The translations under genes were made by a program, and so were the position numbers. Below, piece after piece: positions 31,320 through 39,488 of a stretch of 64,000 bases of DNA (within the stretch, counting starts at the first letter, position 1; each line of letters starts with the position of its first letter). The notes beneath the pieces were generated by a model. It saw nothing but the letters and a program-made list of their open reading frames with translations. It searched no databases and had not been told where the DNA came from. The stretch lies in NCBI GenBank assembly GCA_905339275.1, contig CAJPFK010000001.1, positions 620,001 through 684,000 of the forward strand. Direction: 5' to 3'. The DNA comes from Methylophilaceae bacterium. Lineage in GTDB: Bacteria > Pseudomonadota > Gammaproteobacteria > Burkholderiales > Methylophilaceae.

Positions 31320-31957
31320 CACCCATGCAAACTTTCGATAGCGAGTGCCGGCGATGCCCGCGCCTGGCCGGTTTTCTCGATGAGGTCAGAATTCGGCATC
31401 CCGGCTATTATGCCAAGCCGGTGCCGCCGTTCGGCGATGAAGCCCCTCAATTGCTGATTGTCGGCCTGGCTCCCGGCATGCACGGGGCGAACAGGACGGG
31501 CAGGCCGTTCACCGGCGATTATGCCGGGGTGCTGCTTTATGAGACCCTGCACAAGTTCGGCTATGCGAACCTGCCGGTTTCCGTTGCCGCGGATGACGAG
31601 CTCAGGCTGACGGGCTGCCGTATCACCAATGCGGTCAAATGCCTGCCGCCGGAAAATAAGCCGACCGGGGATGAGATGAAAGTCTGCAATCGCTTCCTGG
31701 CCGATGAACTGGCCAGTCTGCCGAATGACCTCGTGATTCTTGCACTGGGAAATATTGCCCATCAGGCGGTATTGAAAGCGCAGCAGCTCAAGGTGGGCGC
31801 ATACAAGTTCGGCCATGCCGCGCGCCATGTCTTGCCGGGGGGGCAGGTACTTTATGATAGCTATCACTGCAGCCGCTACAACACGCAAACCCGGCGCCTG
31901 ACCGAGAGCATGTTCCATGCGGTATTCGAATCCATCAACGCTGAACTGAGGAGGTAA
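31316..31957 (+). CDS. family 5 uracil-DNA glycosylase (UDGb type)
   Basis: Removes uracil and related deaminated bases from DNA. At 213 residues it has the family 5 motif A GLAPGMHGANRTGRPFTGD (about 48-66) and motif B YHCSRYNTQT. Iron-sulfur cysteines are visible at CRRCPR near the N-terminus and at GCRITNAVKCLPPENKP. In motif A the Asp of families 1 and 4 is absent, as in family 5. Its ATG overlaps the transporter stop; an ATG nine bases on is possible. The 4-oxalocrotonate tautomerase gene follows by 2 bp. Confidence 0.88.
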   Translation: MTPMQTFDSECRRCPRLAGFLDEVRIRHPGYYAKPVPPFGDEAPQLLIVGLAPGMHGANRTGRPFTGDYAGVLLYETLHKFGYANLPVSVAADDELRLTGCRITNAVKCLPPENKPTGDEMKVCNRFLADELASLPNDLVILALGNIAHQAVLKAQQLKVGAYKFGHAARHVLPGGQVLYDSYHCSRYNTQTRRLTESMFHAVFESINAELRR

Positions 31958-31959
31958 AC

Positions 31960-32142
31960 ATGCCTTATATCAATGTGAAACTGGCCGGCTCGCTCACCCG
32001 CGAGCAAAAGGACAAAATCGCCAAGGAGATCACGGACACCATGGAGCGTATCGCCCATAAGCCCAGGTCCTACACGTATATCGTATTTGACGAGGTGGCT
32101 GAGGAGAACTGGGCGGTTGCCGGTGAATTGCTGGATGAATGA
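31960..32142 (+). CDS. 4-oxalocrotonate tautomerase family protein
   Basis: A 60-residue tautomerase-superfamily subunit. After Met removal, Pro1 (MPYINVKLAG) would be the catalytic base. Length matches the 4-OT family. A strong Shine-Dalgarno (GGAGGT) lies within the end of the upstream glycosylase gene. The natural substrate is unknown; there is no aromatic meta-cleavage pathway nearby. Confidence 0.85.
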   Translation: MPYINVKLAGSLTREQKDKIAKEITDTMERIAHKPRSYTYIVFDEVAEENWAVAGELLDE

Positions 32143-32171
32143 TGCCTGCAACAACCGATTGATCGTTATCG

Positions 32172-33971
32172 ATGTTCGACCCTAAGCCTGTTTTAAAAAA
32201 CCTGCCCAACCTGCCTGGCGTTTATCGCATGATGAACGCCAGGGATGAGGTTATTTATGTGGGCAAGGCCAAGGACCTGAAGAAACGGGTATCTTCCTAT
32301 TTCCTGAAAAACCTGCCGAGTCCGCGCACGCGGATGATGGTTTCCAACATCGTGCGCATAGAAACCACGGTGACACGCTCCGAAGCCGAGGCGCTCCTGC
32401 TGGAAAACAATCTCATCAAGAGCTTCATGCCGCGTTACAACGTGCTGTTTCGCGATGATAAATCCTATCCCTACATCATGCTGAGCGGTGACGAGTTTCC
32501 GCGGCTGGCATTTCACCGGGGCACGCAACGCAAGGGCAATGAATACTTCGGCCCGTTCCCGAATGCGGTGGCGGTGCGGGAGAGCATCCAGCTTTTGCAG
32601 AAGGTATTCCGCCTGCGCACCTGTGAAAACACCGTGTTCGCCAATCGTTCGCGCCCCTGCCTCCTGTACCAGATCGAACGCTGCACGGCACCCTGCGTCG
32701 ATTACATTTCCGCCGAGGATTACCGCCGCGACGTATCGCACGCCACGATGTTCCTGCAGGGGCGTGAGCAGCAGGTGCTGGATGAGCTGAGCGCAAAAAT
32801 GATGGATGCCGCGGAGCAGCAGGAATATGAGCTGGCCGCTTTATATCGCGATCGCATGCAGAGCCTGAGGCAGGTGCAGGCCAGGCAGTTTGTCAGCGAT
32901 TTCAATGTGAGCGATGCGGACATCATCGCCTGCGCAGAGCAGGCGGGCGAATATTGCGTGAACCTGGTCATGATTCGTGGCGGGCGGCATCTGGGCGACA
33001 AGAGCTTCTTTCCGAAAAATGCCGATGGATGCGATGCGGAATCGCTGATGGAGGCATTCCTGGAGCAGCATTACGTGGCGCAGAAAATGCCGCCGCTGAT
33101 TATCGTCGATATCCCCATTGCAACGGCGACCCTGGAAGAGGTTTTCAGCGAGCAGGCGGGGCGGCGCGTCAGGATCAACACCAACCCGGTCGGCGACAAG
33201 AAGGCCTGGATGAAGATGGCGCAGACCAATGCCGAACTCGCCCTGCAGCAACGCTCTGCGCAACAGGCCAGCCAGCAGGGGAGGTTGCTGGCCTTGCGTG
33301 AAGCGCTGGATTTGAGCGACAGCACCGAGCGCATCGAGTGCTTCGACATCAGCCATACCATGGGCGAGGCGACGGTCGCTTCCTGCGTCGTATTCGACAA
33401 GGGCGCCATGCAGAATTCAGAATACCGGCGCTACAATATCACCGGCATCACGCCCGGCGACGATTACGCCGCGATGCGCGATGCGCTGACACGCCGCTAC
33501 AAAAAAATTGCGGCGGGTGAAGGCAAAATTCCCGACCTGATCTTCATTGATGGGGGTAAAGGGCAGCTAGGGGTTGCCGTCGAGGTAATGCGCGAAGTCG
33601 GCTTAACTGATATCCTGCTGGTCGGTATCGCCAAGGGTGAAGAGCGCAAACCCGGCCTGGAACAGATGTTTTATGCCGACCGGGATACGCCGGTCACGCT
33701 GAAAAAGGATCACCCCGGCCTGCATCTGCTGCAACAGATTCGTGACGAGGCGCACCGTTTTGCGATTACCGGGCATCGCGCCAGGCGCGGCAAGGCCCGC
33801 ATGCATTCGACGCTGGAGGATATCGGCGGCATAGGCGCAAAACGCAGGCAAAAGCTGCTGACCCGTTTCGGCGGACTGGACGGCGTGAAAAATGCCAGCG
33901 TGGATGAGCTGGTCCAGGTGGAGGGAATCAGCCGGATGCTTGCAGAAAAAATATATCAGGAGCTGCATTAA
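32172..33971 (+). CDS. uvrC: excinuclease ABC subunit C
   Basis: Makes the dual incisions of nucleotide excision repair. The 599-residue protein has an N-terminal GIY-YIG nuclease domain (LPGVYRMMNARDEVIYVGKAK, about 14-34 spanning the key Tyr residues), a Cys-rich segment, a UVR motif binding UvrB (about 205-240), an RNase H-like second nuclease domain (about 370-530) with FDISH and LIFIDGGKGQL, and C-terminal HhH motifs (about 555-599). pgsA begins at the next base after its stop, an arrangement also common in other proteobacteria. Confidence 0.97.
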   Translation: MFDPKPVLKNLPNLPGVYRMMNARDEVIYVGKAKDLKKRVSSYFLKNLPSPRTRMMVSNIVRIETTVTRSEAEALLLENNLIKSFMPRYNVLFRDDKSYPYIMLSGDEFPRLAFHRGTQRKGNEYFGPFPNAVAVRESIQLLQKVFRLRTCENTVFANRSRPCLLYQIERCTAPCVDYISAEDYRRDVSHATMFLQGREQQVLDELSAKMMDAAEQQEYELAALYRDRMQSLRQVQARQFVSDFNVSDADIIACAEQAGEYCVNLVMIRGGRHLGDKSFFPKNADGCDAESLMEAFLEQHYVAQKMPPLIIVDIPIATATLEEVFSEQAGRRVRINTNPVGDKKAWMKMAQTNAELALQQRSAQQASQQGRLLALREALDLSDSTERIECFDISHTMGEATVASCVVFDKGAMQNSEYRRYNITGITPGDDYAAMRDALTRRYKKIAAGEGKIPDLIFIDGGKGQLGVAVEVMREVGLTDILLVGIAKGEERKPGLEQMFYADRDTPVTLKKDHPGLHLLQQIRDEAHRFAITGHRARRGKARMHSTLEDIGGIGAKRRQKLLTRFGGLDGVKNASVDELVQVEGISRMLAEKIYQELH

Positions 33972-34538
33972 ATGAAATGGAATATCCCCAATAGCCTCAC
34001 ATTTCTACGCATTCTGCTTATTCCCGTTTTCGTCGGCATCTTTTATATGCCTGCCGATGCCATCGATCCGCACTGGGTGAATTTCTCTGCGACGCTGGTA
34101 TTCGCACTGGCTGCGATCACCGATTGGCTGGATGGCTATCTGGCACGCGTGCTGGACCAGACCTCGGCCTTCGGGGCTTTTCTTGACCCGGTGGCGGACA
34201 AGCTCATGGTGGCCGCGGCATTGATCGTCCTGGTGGAGCTGGAAAGAACCGGGGCGCTGATCGCGCTCATCATCATCGGCCGGGAGATCGCCATCAGCGC
34301 ATTGCGCGAATGGATGGCGGGAATCGGCGAGCGGGGCAGTGTCGCTGTTGCCTACTTGGGCAAGATCAAAACGGCTGCGCAGATGATTGCCATACTTTTA
34401 TTGCTGTATTACGACCCGGTCGGCCCCGTCGACATAAAATTTTTAGGGGAAATCCTGATTTACATCGCGGCGTTTTTAACATTGCTGTCAATGGCTTATT
34501 ACCTCAAAGCGGCCTGGCCTCAGATGCGGGCCAGATAA
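33972..34538 (+). CDS. pgsA: CDP-diacylglycerol-glycerol-3-phosphate phosphatidyltransferase
   Basis: Makes phosphatidylglycerol phosphate in the inner membrane, the first committed step to PG and cardiolipin. The 188-residue protein has several membrane helices and the complete CDP-alcohol phosphotransferase motif, DWLDGYLAR followed by GAFLDPVADK (about 50-78). It starts directly after the uvrC stop, so it is co-translated. Confidence 0.96.
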   Translation: MKWNIPNSLTFLRILLIPVFVGIFYMPADAIDPHWVNFSATLVFALAAITDWLDGYLARVLDQTSAFGAFLDPVADKLMVAAALIVLVELERTGALIALIIIGREIAISALREWMAGIGERGSVAVAYLGKIKTAAQMIAILLLLYYDPVGPVDIKFLGEILIYIAAFLTLLSMAYYLKAAWPQMRAR

Positions 34539-34554
34539 TAAGCGCAATTCAGCC

Positions 34555-34582
34555 TTGACACCTTTCCCAAAATCGCTAAAAT
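34555..34582 (+). promoter_or_regulatory. sigma-70 promoter for tRNA-Gly
   Basis: A consensus -35 TTGACA (34555-34560), 16-bp spacer and -10 TAAAAT (34577-34582) lie 14 bp before the tRNA-Gly 5' end, ideal spacing for a tRNA precursor. Confidence 0.82.
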
Positions 34583-34596
34583 GCTGCCTTCTTTAC

Positions 34597-34672
34597 GCGG
34601 GAATAGCTCAGTTGGTAGAGCGCAACCTTGCCAAGGTTGAGGTCGCGAGTTCGAGACTCGTTTCCCGCTCCA
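34597..34672 (+). tRNA. tRNA-Gly(GCC)
   Basis: 76-nt cloverleaf with acceptor stem GCGGGAA/TTCCCGC, D-arm AGCTCAGTTGGTAGAGC, anticodon loop TTGCCAA (anticodon GCC), T-arm containing GTTCGAG, and encoded CCA. Confidence 0.97.
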
Positions 34673-34678
34673 AATATA

Positions 34679-34715
34679 AAAAAGGGAAAGCAAGCAATGG
34701 TTGCTTTCCCTTTTT
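34679..34715 (+). terminator. terminator after tRNA-Gly
   Basis: aaaaagggaaagcaa (34679-34693) pairs perfectly with ttgctttcccttttt (34701-34715) around a 7-base loop. It lies between tRNA-Gly and tRNA-Cys, so tRNA-Cys may rely partly on read-through or a separate promoter. Confidence 0.88.
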
Positions 34716-34739
34716 CGTTAGTCACCGTTGTACGGGTAT

Positions 34740-34813
34740 GGCGCGATAGCAAAGCGGTTATGCCGCGGCCTGCAAAGCCGTTTAGGCCGGTTCGACTCCG
34801 GCTCGCGCCTCCA
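34740..34813 (+). tRNA. tRNA-Cys(GCA)
   Basis: 74-nt cloverleaf with acceptor stem GGCGCGA/TCGCGCC, anticodon loop CTGCAAA (anticodon GCA), T-loop GTTCGACTC, discriminator T and encoded CCA. Confidence 0.96.
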
Positions 34814-35114
34814 GTTTTTACACAAAATTACCCTTATCCTTTGCACTAATTGATGGAAAAGCCGCATAATCCTTATGGTCTTTCGGCAATTGATCGATGT
34901 GCGTCCGAGCCATAATGCCATTCAACACGTATGGGCAGACGAATCTCTCTCTGTCGCCCGTTGAGTTGCAGGAACAGGTGAGCAGGATTTTGTATCTTGT
35001 GGCGCCATGACGCCGATCAGTCTGGTCCGGATTACTTAGGCGGAGTAGGATTCACTTGTTAAGCAATGTATCGAGGTCTGCTGCAATGATTTGTATAGAA
35101 GGCTAAATTTAAAA
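34814..35114. other. intergenic region upstream of the lap secretion genes
   Basis: No gene is seen in these 301 bases. A weak promoter candidate is TTGCAC (34841-34846), 18 bp, CATAAT (34865-34870), which would leave a leader of about 240 bases before lapB. The leader contains no recognisable riboswitch or terminator. The ATG of lapB is preceded by A-rich sequence and no strong Shine-Dalgarno. Confidence 0.35.
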
Positions 35115-37277
35115 ATGACAGATACGCAAATCACGGAAGAAACCAAAGAATTAAATCGTGATAAGCCGGATGCATTGCTCGAGTCCCTGCTCGTTATTTG
35201 CAAGATACATCATGTATCGACGACGCGTGATGCATTGACCGCCGGGTTGCCGCTCAATCATGGCGACCTGACGCCCGACCTTCTGCAACGCGCTGCCACC
35301 AGGGCCAAGCTTAGCTGCAAGCTCCTTAAAACCCCTCTCGCACAGATACCGCGCGAGTACCTGCCGGTGATTCTCCTGCTCAAAGGCGAGAGCGCATGTC
35401 TTTTCCTGGGATGGGACGAAAATCAGGAGAAGGCCAAGGTCATCCTGCCCGAGGTCGGGGATGCAGAGATTCTCATTCCTGCGGCGGATCTGGTCGAACG
35501 CTATGAAGGTCACCTTGCGGTCATAAAGCCGAAATTCCGTTTCGATCAGCGCGCGCCGGTGGTGGGCGATGTCAAGCTGCAGCACTGGTTCTGGGGCGTA
35601 CTGTCGGAGAATAGCCGCATCTACCGCGATATCATGCTGGCGGCGCTGTTGATCAATCTGTTCGCGCTTGCCATGCCGTTGTTTACGATGAATGTCTATG
35701 ACCGCATCGTGCCCAACCGCTCCGTGGAAACCCTGTGGATGCTGGGGTTCGGCGTGTCGTTGATTATTCTCGGTGATTTCGTCCTGCGCACCATGCGGGC
35801 CTATTTCCTGGATTGGGCCAGTCAGCGCGTTGACGTCAAGCTTTCATCGCGCATCATGGAACGCGTGCTGGGCGTCAGGCTGGAGAAACGCCCGATGTCC
35901 GTGGGGTCGTTTGCGTCCAACCTGCGTTCCTTCGAAACCGTCCGTGATTTCATCACCTCGGCGACGATTACGACGTTTATCGATATTCCCTTTGCCTTGA
36001 TTTTTATTGCCGTCATGGCCTGGATCGCATGGCCGATGATTATTCCGGTGTCCCTCGGCGGCATTTTCATGCTGGTTTACGCGATGAGCGTACAAATCAA
36101 GATGCATGAGCTTTCCGAGACCATGTATCGGGCCGGCGCGATGCGCAACGCGACGCTGATTGAAAGCCTGGTTTCGCTGGATACCGTCAAGGCCCTGGGT
36201 ATCGAGGGGGCGATGCAGTCGAAGTGGGAGCGCACTACGGCGTTCCTGGCGGAAGTCAGCGGCAAGCTGAAGTTGCTGTCTTCCACGATCAACAACGGTT
36301 CCATGGGGTTGCAGCAGTTCATCACGGTGGCAATGCTGTTGCTGGGCGTTTACCTCGTCATGGAAGGCGAGCTCACCATGGGCGGCCTCATCGCCTGCAC
36401 CATGCTGGCATCGCGTGCGCTTAGCCCGATCTCGCAGGCGGCCGGGCTGATGACGCAATATCACAATGCGACGACGGCGTTGACCTCGCTGGAATCTATC
36501 ATGGGCAACCCGGTGGAGCGGCCGGATGATGCTACATTCCTCTCAAGGAGCGGTTTCAGGGGCGACATCGAGTTTCGTGAAGTCGGGTTCAGTTACCCTG
36601 AATCCGAGCAGAATGCGCTGAAGAACGTCAGTTTTAAGATTCGCGCCGGGGAGCATGTGGCGATCCTGGGGCGCATGGGGTCGGGCAAGACCACCCTGAA
36701 CAAGTTGATCCTGGGGCTCTATCAGCCGACCAGCGGCGCAGTGCTGGTGGATGGCATCGATATACGGCAGCTCGACCCTGCCGAACTCAGGCGCCATATC
36801 GGTTACGTCGAGCAGGATACCCATCTTTTCTTTGGCACCATGCGTGAGAATATTGCGCTCGCCGCGCTGCATGCAGATGATGCCGCGATCATTCATGCTG
36901 CGCATGTGGGCGGGATCGACGAGTTTATCAACACGCATCCCAAGGGTTACGACATGCCGGTGGGCGAGCGCGGCGAGACGCTCTCAGGCGGGCAGAAACA
37001 GGGCGTCGGCCTGGCGCGCGCCGTGATCAGCCATCCGGCGATATTGTTGCTGGACGAGCCTACCAGCGCGATGGATCACTCCGGTGAGGAGCTGGTCAGG
37101 CAAAGGCTCAAGGAGGAGTCGGCTGGCAAGACCCTGATTTTGATCAGCCATCGCTCATCGCTGTTCGATCTGGTTGACCGCATCATCGTGATCGATTCCG
37201 GCCGCATCATGGCCGATGGCCCGAAAAACGATATTATCGAAGCCTTGCGTGCCGGTAAGATCGGGAAGGCGCTATGA
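35115..37277 (+). CDS. lapB: type I secretion ABC transporter, permease/ATPase (LapB-like)
   Basis: Inner-membrane energiser of adhesin export. From ATG 35115 the protein has 720 residues: an N-terminal C39-like domain (about 15-140) lacking a clear protease triad, so it binds rather than cleaves substrate; six membrane helices (about 160-440); and an ABC ATPase domain (about 480-720) with Walker A GRMGSGKTT, signature LSGGQKQ and Walker B ILLLDEPTSA. This architecture is the LapB/HlyB type used for RTX adhesins without a leader peptide. The membrane-fusion gene overlaps by 4 bp. Its cargo is presumably the giant RTX adhesin encoded downstream. Confidence 0.93.
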   Translation: MTDTQITEETKELNRDKPDALLESLLVICKIHHVSTTRDALTAGLPLNHGDLTPDLLQRAATRAKLSCKLLKTPLAQIPREYLPVILLLKGESACLFLGWDENQEKAKVILPEVGDAEILIPAADLVERYEGHLAVIKPKFRFDQRAPVVGDVKLQHWFWGVLSENSRIYRDIMLAALLINLFALAMPLFTMNVYDRIVPNRSVETLWMLGFGVSLIILGDFVLRTMRAYFLDWASQRVDVKLSSRIMERVLGVRLEKRPMSVGSFASNLRSFETVRDFITSATITTFIDIPFALIFIAVMAWIAWPMIIPVSLGGIFMLVYAMSVQIKMHELSETMYRAGAMRNATLIESLVSLDTVKALGIEGAMQSKWERTTAFLAEVSGKLKLLSSTINNGSMGLQQFITVAMLLLGVYLVMEGELTMGGLIACTMLASRALSPISQAAGLMTQYHNATTALTSLESIMGNPVERPDDATFLSRSGFRGDIEFREVGFSYPESEQNALKNVSFKIRAGEHVAILGRMGSGKTTLNKLILGLYQPTSGAVLVDGIDIRQLDPAELRRHIGYVEQDTHLFFGTMRENIALAALHADDAAIIHAAHVGGIDEFINTHPKGYDMPVGERGETLSGGQKQGVGLARAVISHPAILLLDEPTSAMDHSGEELVRQRLKEESAGKTLILISHRSSLFDLVDRIIVIDSGRIMADGPKNDIIEALRAGKIGKAL

Positions 37278-38686
37278 GCAAGAGCCTGTTTGATTTATTC
37301 AGCGCATTGAATGGTTTTTTCAGCAGAAATGCCTGGATCGTCAAACCCGTCCATTGGTTTATCGATCGGTGGGCACCAAAAAAAACAGCAGAAAATCCGT
37401 CATGGAATGAACAGGTTGAGATTGCCATGTTAGAACAGAGCCCGCTCAGAGCACGTAAATTACTTTACTGGGTTGCCGGTATCCTGATTGTCCTGATCGT
37501 CTGGGCAAATTATACCCAGATCGATGAGGTGACGCGCGGGGAAGGCCGCGTGATCCCTTCCGGTCAGGTTCAGGTCCTGCAGTCGCTCGATGGCGGTATC
37601 GTCTCGGAGATCCTGGTGCGTGAAGGCGATATTGTCCAGAAAGGGGATCCCCTGATTCATATCGATGAAACGCGCGCTGTTTCATCGTTACGTGAGAATC
37701 GCTCGCAGTACCTGTCCCTGCTGGGCAAGGAGTCGAGACTGAAGGCGCTGGCCGGCGGGCTGGCATTTGATCCTCCCGTTGAAGTAAAAACTGAAACCCC
37801 TGATATCTATCACCAGGAACAGGCCCTGTACTATGCAGCCAAAGACGAGCTGGCTTCGCAACTCGATATTGCGAGGCAGCAACTCAGGCAGAAAGAGCGC
37901 GAGTTGCAGGAAGTCAGGGCAAGTTTCGAGCAGGCGGAACGCGGCTATGAGCTGACCAGGCGAGAGCTTGCCGTTACCAAGCCCCTGGAAAGCAGTGGTG
38001 CCGTATCCGAAGTCGATATCCTGCGGCTTGAACGGGATGCCTCCAGGTTATTGGGGGAACGCGAGCAGGCGAGGGCGCAGATCGGCAGGGTGCAGTCGTC
38101 GATAGACGAAGCCAGGAGAAAGATCAGCGAGGTCCAGCAGACGCAGCTCAGCAAGGTCAGAACCGAGTTGAACGAAACCACGGCGAAGATCAATTCCCTG
38201 GTTGCGACAAGCCAGGGGCTGACAGACAAAGTGGAACAGGCAACCTTGCGGGCGCCGGTCAACGGCAAAATCAGCCGTCTTTTTATCAATACCGTTGGCG
38301 GCGTGATCCAGCCGGGCAAGGATGTGCTTGAAGTCGTCCCCTCGGATGATTCCCTCGTGCTGGAAACCAAGATACAGCCCAAGGATATTGCCTTCATCAA
38401 CCACTTGCAGAAAGCAACCGTCAAGCTCACCGCCTATGACTACACCATCTATGGCACGCTGGATGCGTTGGTCGAGAGCATCTCCGCGGATTCGGTGATC
38501 GACGACAAGGGCAATGCTTTCTATATCGTCAAGGTCAGGACACTCGAATCCAGCCTGGGTAAGGGGTTGCCTATCATCCCGGGGATGATAGCCCAGGTGG
38601 ATATCATTACCGGCAAGAAGTCGGTGCTGTCTTACCTGCTGAAACCTGTACTCAAGGCAAAATCCTACGCATTCACAGAACGATAA
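37274..38686 (+). CDS. lapC: type I secretion membrane-fusion protein (HlyD/LapC-like)
   Basis: The periplasmic adaptor joining the ABC transporter to the TolC-type channel. It is 470 residues, with a cytoplasmic N-terminus, one membrane helix (about 64-82, WVAGILIVLIVWA), a lipoyl-like half (GQVQVLQSLDGGIVSEILVREGD), a long coiled coil (about 190-310, rich in Glu, Arg and Gln), the second lipoyl half (ATLRAPVNGKISRL) and a C-terminal beta domain. ATGA overlap with lapB and a one-base overlap (TAATG) with the following regulator indicate one transcript. Confidence 0.94.
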   Translation: MSKSLFDLFSALNGFFSRNAWIVKPVHWFIDRWAPKKTAENPSWNEQVEIAMLEQSPLRARKLLYWVAGILIVLIVWANYTQIDEVTRGEGRVIPSGQVQVLQSLDGGIVSEILVREGDIVQKGDPLIHIDETRAVSSLRENRSQYLSLLGKESRLKALAGGLAFDPPVEVKTETPDIYHQEQALYYAAKDELASQLDIARQQLRQKERELQEVRASFEQAERGYELTRRELAVTKPLESSGAVSEVDILRLERDASRLLGEREQARAQIGRVQSSIDEARRKISEVQQTQLSKVRTELNETTAKINSLVATSQGLTDKVEQATLRAPVNGKISRLFINTVGGVIQPGKDVLEVVPSDDSLVLETKIQPKDIAFINHLQKATVKLTAYDYTIYGTLDALVESISADSVIDDKGNAFYIVKVRTLESSLGKGLPIIPGMIAQVDIITGKKSVLSYLLKPVLKAKSYAFTER

Positions 38687-39333
38687 TGCAGGACTTTTTC
38701 ATCTCTCCCGACGGCATCGCGGTCGCCCACTGGAATGAGGCGTTCACCGGTATTCAGGTCTATGCGGATTTATCTGGAATCCCGGGCCGGCTTATCAAAA
38801 GCCGGGCGAATCCGGCGCATGTGTTCTGGCTGCATGCCAAGGTCGCCAGCCAGTCATGGGTGGCTGACAACATCCGGAAAATTCTTGATTCGGATGCCAA
38901 TCACAGGATTGTCGTACTGACCGATATTCCCAGCCAGCAGGACGCGTTCAATGCGATGACTGCCGGAGCCGCAGGTTATTGCCATGCATACAGCGCGGCT
39001 AAAGTGCTTAAGGAAGTGAGGGAAGTAGTGTTGCATGGCGGCATCTGGCTGGGGCGTGATCTGTTGCAGCAATTGATCACGGTGACCACCGGGTTGGTCA
39101 GCAGCCAGCCGTCGCAGGTTGCTGCGGCGCTCGCACGTCTCACGCATCGAGAACGCGAAGTCGCGCAAGAGGCAGCAAAGGGCTTGAGCAATAAGGAAAT
39201 TGCCCGGTTGCTCAATATTACCGAACGCACCGTGAAAGCCCACATCTCAGCCAGTTTTGAGCGATTGGGCGTGAAGGACAGGCTTCAGCTTGCCCTGATT
39301 CTCAACGATAAATCCGACCGTCAGTTGAACTAG
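38686..39333 (+). CDS. LuxR-family regulator with degenerate receiver domain
   Basis: A 215-residue protein. The C-terminal HTH is a clear LuxR/NarL domain (LTHREREVAQEAAKGLSNKE, then IARLLNITERTVKAHIS, about 146-182). The N-terminal ~125 residues resemble a receiver domain (VLTDIPSQQDAFNAMTAGAAGY is the beta4-alpha4 region), but the strand that should carry the phospho-acceptor reads HVFWLHAKV (His50 in place of Asp), and the N-terminal acidic pair is missing. It therefore cannot be controlled by ordinary Asp phosphorylation. It is co-translated with lapC (TAATG), and a terminator separates it from the adhesin gene. Regulation of the adhesin or secretion genes is inferred from position. Confidence 0.85.
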   Translation: MQDFFISPDGIAVAHWNEAFTGIQVYADLSGIPGRLIKSRANPAHVFWLHAKVASQSWVADNIRKILDSDANHRIVVLTDIPSQQDAFNAMTAGAAGYCHAYSAAKVLKEVREVVLHGGIWLGRDLLQQLITVTTGLVSSQPSQVAAALARLTHREREVAQEAAKGLSNKEIARLLNITERTVKAHISASFERLGVKDRLQLALILNDKSDRQLN

Positions 39334-39379
39334 GCGGACTGCCGCCAGGCTATCCGTCCCCTTGCGCCGGTTCGCGCGC

Positions 39380-39406
39380 ATTGTCCTTCAGGACAATAGT
39401 TTTTTC
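39380..39406 (+). terminator. terminator between the regulator and the adhesin
   Basis: attgtcc (39380-39386), loop ttca, ggacaat (39391-39397), then a run of six T. It ends the lapB-lapC-regulator message, so the adhesin gene should have its own promoter within 39407-39475. Confidence 0.82.
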
Positions 39407-39488
39407 TTTTCAGCCTGTATTTAATGGCAACATCTGCCGTAATAATCGGCGAACCTGAATAATTTGAACGAATTTCAAGGAGTATCAG

